Below are positions 1 to 6,404 of a stretch of DNA of 8,405 bases, in pieces. The notes below the pieces were generated by a model. That model worked only from the letters and a program-made list of their open reading frames with translations, searched no databases and was not told where the DNA came from. The position numbers and the translations under genes are program-made. Each line of letters starts with the position of its first letter. Position 1 is the stretch's first letter. Source of the DNA: an uncultured Blautia sp. (lineage in GTDB: Bacteria; Bacillota; Clostridia; Lachnospirales; Lachnospiraceae); the NCBI GenBank assembly GCA_934371915.1, contig CAKROE010000101.1, positions 1 to 8,405 of the forward strand. The letters are read 5' to 3'.

Positions 1-1
1 C

Positions 2-2230
2 TTCGGTGCCGGCGGCGTATCCGTTGCCATCGGTGAACTTGCAGACGGTCTTCGTGTGGACCTTGATAAAGTTCCGAAAAAATATGCCGGTCTTGATGGT
101 ACAGAAATTGCTATTTCTGAATCTCAGGAGCGTATGGCAGTTGTTGTAGATCCAAAAGATGTGGATACATTCCTCGGCTATGCTAACGAAGAAAACCTGG
201 AAGCAATTCCGGTTGCAGTTGTTACCGAAGCCCCACGTCTTGTTCTTACATGGAGAGGCAAAGAAATCGTCAATATTTCCCGTGCATTCCTTGACACCAA
301 CGGTGCACATCAGGAAACAACTGTAGAAGTAGAGATTCCGAACAAAGAGGGCAATCTGTTTGAAGAGCGCCCGGATGTAGCTGATGTAAAGGCGAAATGG
401 CTGGAGACACTTGCTGATCTCAATGTATGCTCACAGAAAGGTCTTGTTGAGATGTTCGACGGTTCTATCGGAGCAGGCAGTGTATTTATGCCATATGGTG
501 GTCAGTATCAGCTTACCGAGACACAGAGCATGGTAGCCAAAGTTCCGGTACAGAATGGAAAGACAGACACCGTTACCATGATGAGCTATGGTTTTGACCC
601 GTATCTGTCCTCCTGGAGCCCGTATCACGGAGCTGCCTATGCAGTGACAGAATCTGTTGCGAGAATCGTTGCAACAGGTGGTGATTACAAGAAAATCCGT
701 TTCACATTCCAGGAATACTTCCGTCGTATGACAGAAGATCCGAAGAGATGGAGTCAGCCATTCTCCGCACTGCTTGGTGCATATGCGGCACAGATGGGAT
801 TTGGACTTCCGTCCATCGGCGGCAAAGACAGTATGTCCGGTACTTTCAATGAGATCGACGTACCGCCGACACTTGTTTCTTTTGCCGTAGATGTAGCTAA
901 GATCCAGGATGTGATCACACCTGAACTCAAAAAAGCAGGAAATAAACTGGTATGGCTGCGTGCACCGCGTGATCAGTATGATCTGCCGGATTACGCAGGA
1001 ATCATGGATCAGTACGAAAAACTCCATAATGATATCCAGAACGGCAAAGTTGTTTCTGCCTATGCACTGGATCGTCACGGTATTGCAGCAGCAGTTTCCA
1101 AGATGGCATTTGGTAACGCAGTTGGTGTAAAGATCGAGCATAATCTGGATCCGAGAGATTTCTTTGCTCCGGGATTTGGTGACATCATCATGGAAGTTCC
1201 GGCAGAAAAAGTCGGCGAGCTTTCCATCACTTACACACTGATCGGTGAAGTAGCCGAGGATGGCAAATTCTCCTACGGAAATACTGTGATCACTGAGGCA
1301 GAAGCAGTAGAAGCATGGAAAGGAACTCTGGAAAGAGTCTTCAAGACAGTTTCCGGTGAAGAAAATGAAAAACCGGCAAAAGATGAGCTGTACCATGCAG
1401 AAAACATTTATGTATGCAAACACAAAGTTGCAAAACCGCGTGTATTTATTCCGGTATTCCCGGGAACTAACTGCGAATACGACAGTACCCATGCATTTGA
1501 GAGAGCCGGCGCAGAAGTGGATGTCAAAGTCTTCAAGAACCTGACAGCAGAGGATATCCATGATTCTGTAGAACTCTTTGAGAAAGCGATTGATCAGGCA
1601 CAGATCATCATGTTCCCGGGAGGATTCTCCGCAGGTGATGAACCGGATGGTTCTGCAAAATTCTTTGCAACTGCATTCCAGAATGCAAAGATCAAAGAAG
1701 CAGTTATGAAGCTTGTCAACGAGAGAGACGGTCTTGCACTTGGTATCTGTAATGGATTCCAGGCTCTGATCAAGCTCGGTCTGGTACCATACGGCGAGAT
1801 CTGCGGACAGAAAGCAGATTCCCCGACACTGACCTTCAACACCATCGGACGTCATATCTCCAAGATGGTTTACACCAAGGTGGTAAGCAACAAGTCTCCA
1901 TGGCTTCAGAAAGCACAGCTTGGCGGAGTATACTGCAACCCGGCATCCCACGGAGAAGGACGTTTTGTTGCCAACGATGAATGGCTTACAAAACTCTTTG
2001 CAAACGGACAGGTTGCCACTCAGTATGTAACTCCGAACGGAAACTTAAGCGCAGACGAAGAATGGAATGTCAATGGTTCCTACATGAATATTGAAGGTAT
2101 CACAAGTCCTGACGGACGTATCCTCGGTAAGATGGCACACAGCGAGCGCCGCGGTGACGGAGTAGCTGTCAATATCTATGGAGAGCAGGATATCAAGATT
2201 TTTGAATCCGGTGTAGAATACTTCAAATAA
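2..2230 (+). CDS. purL: Phosphoribosylformylglycinamidine synthase, single-chain form, C-terminal part (5' truncated)
   Basis: This cytosolic enzyme makes FGAM from FGAR, ATP and glutamine, the fourth step of de novo purine synthesis. The frame is open from base 2, so the gene starts upstream; GTG at 56 is an internal Val codon, not a start. About 742 residues are visible. The first is in the glycine-rich FGAGGVSVAIGELADGL motif of the first synthase half. The second synthase half follows, with PSIGGKDSMSGTF near 812-846. A fused class I glutaminase domain starts near 1438: FPGTNCE near 1455-1475, FPGGFSAGDE near 1612-1641, the Cys nucleophile in GICNGFQ (codon 1748-1750), and the His/Glu pair of HGEGRF (1949-1951 and 1955-1957). 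The fusion matches the long form of PurL (about 1,250 residues in the family) rather than separate PurQ/PurL. No convincing U-tract terminator follows the TAA. Family assignment is secure. Confidence 0.97.
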   Translation, partial: FGAGGVSVAIGELADGLRVDLDKVPKKYAGLDGTEIAISESQERMAVVVDPKDVDTFLGYANEENLEAIPVAVVTEAPRLVLTWRGKEIVNISRAFLDTNGAHQETTVEVEIPNKEGNLFEERPDVADVKAKWLETLADLNVCSQKGLVEMFDGSIGAGSVFMPYGGQYQLTETQSMVAKVPVQNGKTDTVTMMSYGFDPYLSSWSPYHGAAYAVTESVARIVATGGDYKKIRFTFQEYFRRMTEDPKRWSQPFSALLGAYAAQMGFGLPSIGGKDSMSGTFNEIDVPPTLVSFAVDVAKIQDVITPELKKAGNKLVWLRAPRDQYDLPDYAGIMDQYEKLHNDIQNGKVVSAYALDRHGIAAAVSKMAFGNAVGVKIEHNLDPRDFFAPGFGDIIMEVPAEKVGELSITYTLIGEVAEDGKFSYGNTVITEAEAVEAWKGTLERVFKTVSGEENEKPAKDELYHAENIYVCKHKVAKPRVFIPVFPGTNCEYDSTHAFERAGAEVDVKVFKNLTAEDIHDSVELFEKAIDQAQIIMFPGGFSAGDEPDGSAKFFATAFQNAKIKEAVMKLVNERDGLALGICNGFQALIKLGLVPYGEICGQKADSPTLTFNTIGRHISKMVYTKVVSNKSPWLQKAQLGGVYCNPASHGEGRFVANDEWLTKLFANGQVATQYVTPNGNLSADEEWNVNGSYMNIEGITSPDGRILGKMAHSERRGDGVAVNIYGEQDIKIFESGVEYFK

Positions 2231-2262
2231 TCGCAGGTGAGCTATAGTCAGATTATGTAATA

Positions 2263-2275
2263 TTGGTCTGACCAA
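2263..2275. promoter_or_regulatory. Perfect 13-bp palindrome resembling a FadR-subfamily GntR operator
   Basis: TTGGTCTGACCAA is a perfect odd palindrome between the purL stop and the thrS promoter, ending 16 bp before the -35 box. It fits the TTGGTNNNACCAA pattern known for FadR-subfamily GntR repressors such as PdhR and LldR. No GntR gene lies in the window, so the regulator is unknown. As RNA it could form only a 5-bp stem with a 3-base loop and no U tract, which makes it a poor terminator. The binding role is inference. Confidence 0.35.
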
Positions 2276-2291
2276 AAAGTGGAATCACCCA

Positions 2292-2320
2292 TTGACAAAT
2301 GGAAAGCATGTGGATATAAT
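2292..2320 (+). promoter_or_regulatory. Sigma-A promoter of the thrS leader
   Basis: A perfect -35 TTGACA (2292-2297) and a perfect -10 TATAAT (2315-2320) are separated by 17 bp, the optimal spacing. The predicted start is around 2326-2328, just before the T-box leader. A strong constitutive promoter fits a gene whose control is by premature termination downstream. Confidence 0.9.
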
Positions 2321-2326
2321 GGGTAA

Positions 2327-2579
2327 CAGAATAAAGAAACACGTTGAAGAGAAGAGTAAACTGTGGAATGTTCCAGAGAGAGATACGCATGCTGAGAGTA
2401 TCTTAGCAGGAAGCAGTCGAAGACCATCTCCGAGTGGCCCTAATACGGTCCGGTGATTCCGTTATCATCTTATAAGAGTGGCTGGATCTGCCTTATGACA
2501 GACACAGCAAGCAGGGTGGAACCGCGAGTAGATTATTCGTCCCTTACAGTACATAAAGTGTATTGTAAGGGACTTTTTT
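2327..2579 (+). promoter_or_regulatory. T-box riboswitch (tRNA-Thr sensing) upstream of thrS
   Basis: The leader carries the canonical T-box AGGGTGGAACCGCG at 2513-2526, followed by a terminator. In stem I, AGTA (2355-2358) and GAA (2419-2421) look like the two strands of the loop-E motif of the specifier loop. They are flanked by GAGA (2349-2352) pairing with TCTC (2427-2430). The trinucleotide after GAA plus one base is ACC (2423-2425), a threonine codon, matching the downstream gene. AGAGAG (2376-2381) begins the distal stem I region. TGGA (2517-2520) would pair with an acceptor end UCCA, that is, a U discriminator. CCCT (2541-2544) can pair with AGGG (2513-2516) as antiterminator or with the terminator 3' arm. 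Stem details are by eye. The remaining leader, 2580-2642, holds nothing recognisable except a short repeat. Confidence 0.93.
2539..2579 (+). terminator. T-box intrinsic terminator
   Basis: The arm GTCCCTTACAGTAC (2539-2552) pairs with GTGTATTGTAAGGGAC (2558-2573), with G-U pairs and slight asymmetry near the loop. Six T residues follow (2574-2579). Its 5' arm includes the CCCT needed by the antiterminator, so the two structures are mutually exclusive. Confidence 0.92.
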
Positions 2580-2600
2580 GTTGATAAAATAAAGAAATCC

Positions 2601-2610
2601 ATTCGTCCCT
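2601..2610 (+). repeat. Second copy of ATTCGTCCCT, 66 bp after the T-box copy
   Basis: The 10-mer ATTCGTCCCT occurs at 2535-2544, where it contains the shared antiterminator/terminator strand, and again exactly at 2601-2610 in the untranslated leader before thrS. Whether it is functional is unknown. Confidence 0.5.
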
Positions 2611-2657
2611 GTGGAAAAACTTACAAATTTATTCAAACACAAAAGGAGTTCAAAACT

Positions 2658-4619
2658 ATGATCATCACATTAAAAGACGGATCAAAAAAAGAGTATTCAG
2701 AAGCAAAATCCGTAATCGACATTGCTTATGACATCAGCGAAGGCCTTGCACGTGCTGCATGCGCCGGAGAAGTAAACGGAGAAGTTGTAGATCTTCGTAC
2801 AGTACTTGACAGTGACTGTGAACTGAACATTCTCACAGCAAAAGATGAAAAAGGGCTTGCTGTTCTTCGTCACACAGCATCTCATGTTCTTGCACAGGCT
2901 GTACAGAACTTATATCCGGAAGCAAAGGTTGCAATCGGACCTTCTATTGATACAGGATTTTATTATGACTTTGCTCACGAACCATTCTCTCGTGAAGACC
3001 TTGATGCAATCGAAAAAGAAATGAAGAAGATCATCAAGAAAGGTGCAAAGATCGAGCGCTTTACAAAATCCAGAGAAGATGCGATTGCATACTTCAAAGA
3101 GAAAAACGAACCTTATAAAGTAGAACTGATTGAAGATCTTCCGGAAGGAGAAGAAATTTCCTTCTACTCACAGGGAGACTGGACAGATCTCTGTGCCGGA
3201 CCACACCTGATGAGCGTGAAACCTGTCAAAGCATTCAAACTCCTTTCATCTTCCAGCGCTTACTGGAGAGGAAGCGAAAAGAATGCAATGCTGACACGTA
3301 TCTACGGAACAGCTTATGCTACAAAAGATGAACTGAAAGAGCATCTTGAGCAGATGGAAGAAGCCAAGAAACGTGACCATAACAAACTTGGCCGTGAGAT
3401 GAAGATCTTTACAACTGTAGATGTTATCGGACAGGGCCTTCCTCTGATCATGCCAAACGGTGTTATCATGATGCAGGAACTGCAGAGATGGATCGAAGAT
3501 GAGGAGACAAAACGTGGTTATGTCAGAACAAAGACTCCGCTGATGGCTAAGAGCGACCTCTACAAGATTTCCGGACACTGGGATCATTACAAAGATGGCA
3601 TGTTTGTACTTGGTGATGAAGAAACAGACAAAGAAGTATTCGCACTTCGTCCGATGACATGTCCATTCCAGTATTATGTATACAAAGCAGAACAGCACAG
3701 CTACCGTGATTTGCCGCTCCGTTACGGCGAGACATCCACACTGTTCCGTAACGAGGACTCCGGTGAGATGCATGGTCTGACACGAGTTCGTCAGTTCACA
3801 ATCTCTGAAGGACATCTGATCGTAAGACCTGACCAGATGGTTAAAGAATTCAAAGACTGTATCGCACTTGCCCAGTACTGCCTGCAGGTTCTTGGTGTAG
3901 AAGAAGATGTAACTTATCATCTTTCTAAATGGGATCCGAACAACAGAGAAAAATACATCGGTGAGCCGGAAGTATGGGAAGAGACAGAAGGACATATCCG
4001 TCAGATGCTCGAAGAGCTGAATATCCCGTTTACAGAAGATGTCGGAGAAGCAGCATTCTACGGACCGAAAGTTGATATCAACGCAAAGAACGTATACGGA
4101 AAAGAAGATACTATGATCACAATTCAGTGGGATGCCCTTCTTGCTGAACAGTTTGATATGTACTATATCGATGAAAACGGAGATAAGAAACGTCCGTACA
4201 TCATTCACCGTACATCTATGGGATGCTATGAGAGAACACTGGCATGGCTGATTGAAAAATATGCAGGTATGTTCCCGACATGGCTTTGCCCGGAACAGGT
4301 ACGTGTGATTCCGATCTCCGAAAAATTCAATGCTTATGCTGACAAAGTAGAAGCACAGATGAAAGAAGAAGGAATCCGCTGCTCTGTTGACAGACGTTCT
4401 GAAAAAATGGGTTACAAGATCCGTGAAGCACGTCTTGAAAGAGTACCGTACATGCTGGTTGTCGGTGCAAAAGAAGAGGAAGAGGGCAAAGTTTCCGTAA
4501 GAAGCCGTTACCTCGGCGATGAAGGAATGAAAGATCTCGGAGAATTCATGAGCGCGATTAAAGAAGAAATCAAAAATAAAACGATCCGTAAGATCGAGGT
4601 ACAGGAAGAGAAAAAATAA
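2658..4619 (+). CDS. thrS: Threonyl-tRNA synthetase
   Basis: This class II aminoacyl-tRNA synthetase charges tRNA-Thr in the cytosol; 653 residues is close to the usual bacterial length of about 640. Domains in order: TGS (about 1-62); the editing domain with H72-x3-H76 in HTASHVLAQ and C179/H183 in DLCAGPH; the catalytic core (about 245-545) with presumptive zinc ligands C335, H386 and H517; motif 2 around R364 (FRNEDSGEMHGLTRVR); motif 3 around R526 (GCYERTLAW); and the anticodon-binding domain (about 546-645). All expected editing and zinc residues are present. The core is divergent: TCPFQ, TISEGH and GCYERTLAW replace the NCPGH, TQDDAH and GS-ERF-style strings of the common form. Start ATG 2658 has AGGAG at 2644-2648, 9 bases upstream. 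Expression is expected to respond to uncharged tRNA-Thr through the leader. Confidence 0.98.
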   Translation: MIITLKDGSKKEYSEAKSVIDIAYDISEGLARAACAGEVNGEVVDLRTVLDSDCELNILTAKDEKGLAVLRHTASHVLAQAVQNLYPEAKVAIGPSIDTGFYYDFAHEPFSREDLDAIEKEMKKIIKKGAKIERFTKSREDAIAYFKEKNEPYKVELIEDLPEGEEISFYSQGDWTDLCAGPHLMSVKPVKAFKLLSSSSAYWRGSEKNAMLTRIYGTAYATKDELKEHLEQMEEAKKRDHNKLGREMKIFTTVDVIGQGLPLIMPNGVIMMQELQRWIEDEETKRGYVRTKTPLMAKSDLYKISGHWDHYKDGMFVLGDEETDKEVFALRPMTCPFQYYVYKAEQHSYRDLPLRYGETSTLFRNEDSGEMHGLTRVRQFTISEGHLIVRPDQMVKEFKDCIALAQYCLQVLGVEEDVTYHLSKWDPNNREKYIGEPEVWEETEGHIRQMLEELNIPFTEDVGEAAFYGPKVDINAKNVYGKEDTMITIQWDALLAEQFDMYYIDENGDKKRPYIIHRTSMGCYERTLAWLIEKYAGMFPTWLCPEQVRVIPISEKFNAYADKVEAQMKEEGIRCSVDRRSEKMGYKIREARLERVPYMLVVGAKEEEEGKVSVRSRYLGDEGMKDLGEFMSAIKEEIKNKTIRKIEVQEEKK

Positions 4620-4628
4620 TCTGTCGAA
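4620..4628 (+). promoter_or_regulatory. Probable Spo0A box (distal)
   Basis: TCTGTCGAA matches the Spo0A consensus TTTGTCRAA at 8 of 9 positions and contains the classical TGTCGAA heptamer. It overlaps the last base of the thrS stop and lies about 76-84 bp upstream of the predicted spoIIGA start. This is similar to the distal Spo0A site recalled for B. subtilis spoIIG. A weaker match, CTTGTCATA, lies at 4644-4652. Confidence 0.65.
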
Positions 4629-4663
4629 CAGACACGAGAAATTCTTGTCATACGACACGCAGT

Positions 4664-4672
4664 TTTGACAAA
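4664..4672 (-). promoter_or_regulatory. Probable Spo0A box (proximal, overlapping the -35)
   Basis: On the - strand the sequence reads TTTGTCAAA, a 9 of 9 match to TTTGTCRAA. It covers the whole TTGACA -35 hexamer of the spoIIGA promoter. Spo0A-activated sigma-A promoters typically carry such a site overlapping the -35 region. Part of the match is forced by the -35 itself, so it is less independent than the distal box. Confidence 0.6.
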
Positions 4673-4697
4673 ATCCGCACCCCCTGTCACCTATAAT
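4665..4697 (+). promoter_or_regulatory. spoIIG-type promoter with a 21-bp spacer
   Basis: Perfect TTGACA (4665-4670) and perfect TATAAT (4692-4697) are separated by 21 bp instead of 17, and no alternative -35 sits at normal spacing (4669-4674 is CAAAAT). The B. subtilis spoIIG promoter is known for its abnormally long spacer of 22 bp, which makes it depend on Spo0A~P. The likely start is A4704, seven bases after the -10. The -10 lies inside the thrS terminator hairpin. Confidence 0.75.
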
Positions 4698-4747
4698 GAG
4701 TTCACTTACCAAAGTGAAGGATTTATAGGCTGCAGGGGGCTTTTTTT
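4680..4747 (+). terminator. Long nested intrinsic terminator of thrS
   Basis: Three stacked stems are visible. CCCCCTG (4680-4686) pairs with CAGGGGG (4733-4739), CCTATA (4690-4695) with TATAGG (4724-4729), and TTCACTT (4701-4707) with AAGTGAA (4712-4718). After C4740 come seven T residues (4741-4747). The T tract ends at the base before the next start codon. The middle stem's 5' strand is part of the spoIIGA -10 region, so the hairpin and the promoter share DNA. Confidence 0.88.
4734..4739 (+). promoter_or_regulatory. spoIIGA ribosome binding site inside the terminator 3' arm
   Basis: AGGGGG sits 8 bases before ATG 4748 and is the only SD-like sequence for that start. The same bases form the 3' strand of the thrS terminator's base stem, so an RNA carrying the full hairpin would hide it. 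Confidence 0.7.
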
Positions 4748-5599
4748 ATGTATCAGAATGTATACATAGATGCTGTATTTGCGGCAAACTTTCTGATGGA
4801 TTATATTCTTCTGCGACTGACCGGATTTTTTATACGAGAAGGCAGGAACAGATGCCGTTGTCTTATGGCAGCGGCAGGCGGGGCGCTTTTTTCAAGTATC
4901 AGTCTCTGTATACCGGCAGAACAGATTTCACGACTGTGGGACATTGTACAGATTTTCTGTGCGGCAGGGATGCTGATACTTGCATACCGGATCCGTTCAT
5001 GGAAAAGACTTGCAATGGCGGTTCTGATATTTTATGTGCTTGCATTCTTAAGTGGTGGGATCTGGGCGGAAGTGATGGGAAATACCCGAACGACCGGAGT
5101 GATTTTTGTACTGTGTGCGTTTGGAACCTATCTGGGGCTCAGTCTTCTGATTCGAATCCTGGACAGCGCAGAACATATAAGAAGCGGCTCTTATCCGGTA
5201 GTTCTTAAATATCAGGGAAAGGAGATGAGTACAGAAGGATTTCTTGATACAGGAAATCATCTCCTGGATCCGATAAGTGGAGCACCGGTGTCTGTCGCAT
5301 CGTGGAAATGTATGAAAATACTTTTTTCGGAAGATCTGACAGAAAGACTTGCAGGCCTGCAGGAAAAGCCTGAGAAAATAAAAAGTACGGAGATAGCCGG
5401 GCTTAAGCCACACTATCTGTCCTGCCGGACCGTAGGACGGGGAGAGCGGCTGCTTCTGGCTGTGACACTGGAGGAACTTTGTATTCAGATCCAAGGGAAT
5501 ACGGTTCATATAAAAGAGCCGGTTGTCGCACTGTCACCGGAACCTTTTGCTTTGGGAAAAGAATACGAAGTATTACTGAATTCCAGATTATTGCATTAG
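4748..5599 (+). CDS. spoIIGA: Sigma-E processing peptidase SpoIIGA
   Basis: This membrane-bound aspartic protease cleaves the pro-sequence from sigma-E in the mother cell after asymmetric division. The protein has 283 residues, slightly below the roughly 300 usual for the family. It shows five hydrophobic segments (about 8-28, 38-56, 65-81, 88-107, 115-137), as expected for SpoIIGA, then a soluble C-terminal domain. The N-terminus VYIDAVFAANFLMDYILL is typical. The protease signature FLDTGNHLLDP places the presumptive catalytic aspartate at D167. Family knowledge holds that it works as a dimer and is triggered by SpoIIR from the forespore. It is followed directly by sigE, its substrate: the stop TAG overlaps the sigE SD and the gap is 12 bases. 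The start at 4748 is fixed by the N-terminal motif and the unusual SD at 4734-4739. Codon use is less Arg-CGT biased than in thrS, as expected for low expression. Confidence 0.94.
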   Translation: MYQNVYIDAVFAANFLMDYILLRLTGFFIREGRNRCRCLMAAAGGALFSSISLCIPAEQISRLWDIVQIFCAAGMLILAYRIRSWKRLAMAVLIFYVLAFLSGGIWAEVMGNTRTTGVIFVLCAFGTYLGLSLLIRILDSAEHIRSGSYPVVLKYQGKEMSTEGFLDTGNHLLDPISGAPVSVASWKCMKILFSEDLTERLAGLQEKPEKIKSTEIAGLKPHYLSCRTVGRGERLLLAVTLEELCIQIQGNTVHIKEPVVALSPEPFALGKEYEVLLNSRLLH

Positions 5600-5603
5600 G
5601 AGG
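5598..5603 (+). promoter_or_regulatory. sigE ribosome binding site overlapping the spoIIGA stop
   Basis: AGGAGG begins at the second base of the spoIIGA TAG stop and lies 8 bases before ATG 5612. It supports that start over the internal ATG at 5633 and suggests translational coupling of the two genes. Confidence 0.85.
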
Positions 5604-5611
5604 GGCAGGAT

Positions 5612-6343
5612 ATGAGCAGATCGGCAGCAGGGATGGATTATAGTCCGTTTCAGGTTTTTCAGAAACTAGTTCTTTCAAGATCGAGGGGACTGTATTATAT
5701 CGGAGGAAGTGATGTCTTACCGGCACCACTGGAACCCAAGAGGGAAGCTTACGTGATCAGTAAGCTTAAAACAGAACAGGAACAGGAGGCAAGATCCCTG
5801 CTGATCGAGCATAATTTAAGGCTTGTGGTGTACATCGCGAAGAAATTTGACAATACGGGAGTCGGAGTTGAGGATCTGATCTCAATTGGTACGATCGGGC
5901 TTATCAAAGCAATCAATACATTTAATCCGGTCAAAAATATTAAACTTGCGACATATGCTTCACGTTGTATCGAAAACGAGATCCTTATGTACCTGCGGCG
6001 CAACAGTAAGACAAGAATGGAGGTTTCGATTGATGAACCGCTGAATGTAGACTGGGATGGCAATGAACTTCTTCTGTCGGACATTCTTGGAACAGATGAA
6101 GATGTGATTTCAAGACGACTGGAGGACGAAGTAGAGATTACGCTGCTTGCAAAAGCAATCAATAAATTAAGTCCGAGAGAACAGACCATCATCCGGCTGC
6201 GATTTGGACTGAATAATGCGGAAGGAAAAGAAAAAACACAGAAAGAGGTTGCAGATCTTCTGGGAATTTCACAGTCGTATATATCCAGACTGGAAAAACG
6301 AATTATGAAGCGCCTGAAAAAAGAAATCGTAAAATACGAGTAA
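5612..6343 (+). CDS. sigE: RNA polymerase sporulation sigma factor E (pro-sigma-E)
   Basis: Early mother-cell sigma factor, made as an inactive precursor and activated by SpoIIGA. The protein has 243 residues, near the B. subtilis length of about 239. Residues 1-28 form an amphipathic pro-sequence ending in [12 protein letters not shown]; aligning YYIGGS with B. subtilis puts cleavage near residues 28-29. Region 2 spans about 64-132 ([50 protein letters not shown]). Region 4 spans about 183-237, with the helix-turn-helix [20 protein letters not shown] at 209-228. The sequence fits sigma-E or sigma-K-type factors; the spoIIGA neighbour and the pro-sequence decide for sigma-E. It is likely co-transcribed with spoIIGA from the promoter at 4665-4697. 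Unlike in Bacillus, and in clostridia such as C. difficile, the next gene is not sigG. The N-terminus has fewer lysines than B. subtilis pro-sigma-E. Confidence 0.97.
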   Translation: MSRSAAGMDYSPFQVFQKLVLSRSRGLYYIGGSDVLPAPLEPKREAYVISKLKTEQEQEARSLLIEHNLRLVVYIAKKFDNTGVGVEDLISIGTIGLIKAINTFNPVKNIKLATYASRCIENEILMYLRRNSKTRMEVSIDEPLNVDWDGNELLLSDILGTDEDVISRRLEDEVEITLLAKAINKLSPREQTIIRLRFGLNNAEGKEKTQKEVADLLGISQSYISRLEKRIMKRLKKEIVKYE

Positions 6344-6390
6344 GGTGTTAGGCGAAAAATTCCGTGCATATACATAAAAGGAAAAGATGC

Positions 6391-6395
6391 AGAGG
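6391..6395 (+). promoter_or_regulatory. Ribosome binding site deciding the cwlD start
   Basis: AGAGG lies 9 bases before ATG 6405. An in-frame ATG at 6387 has AAAGG (6377-6381) 5 bases upstream, but would add MQRCNC before a normal signal-anchor N-terminus. The 6405 start is preferred, not proven. Confidence 0.6.
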
Positions 6396-6404
6396 TGTAA
6401 CTGC

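Noticed and set aside
56..58. GTG at 56 as the start of purL
   Set aside because: The reading frame continues upstream with the conserved FGAGGVS motif, so this codon is internal Val.
431..1951. 506-codon open frame on the - strand across purL
   Set aside because: It is antisense to a clearly conserved enzyme. Its Cys-rich product resembles no family, there is no SD, and long antisense frames arise from biased codon use on the coding strand.
2249..2272. GTCAGA / TCTGAC inverted repeat as a purL terminator
   Set aside because: The stem is only 6 bp with a loop of about 12 bases and has no U tract on the + strand, so I do not call it a terminator.
4634..4648. Imperfect palindrome ACGAGAAATTCTTGT between the two Spo0A-like boxes
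   Set aside because: It is AT-rich, has one mismatched pair and matches no operator I know. Several such palindromes are expected by chance in 8 kb.
3246..4712. 488-codon open frame on the - strand across thrS
   Set aside because: It is antisense to all the conserved ThrRS motifs, has a Cys/Phe-rich meaningless translation and no start signals. It also crosses the thrS terminator.
6344..6404. Possible sigma-E or sigma-G promoter before cwlD (GCATATACAT near 6365-6374)
   Set aside because: The -10-like string is weak and no matching -35 lies at proper spacing, so it cannot be supported.
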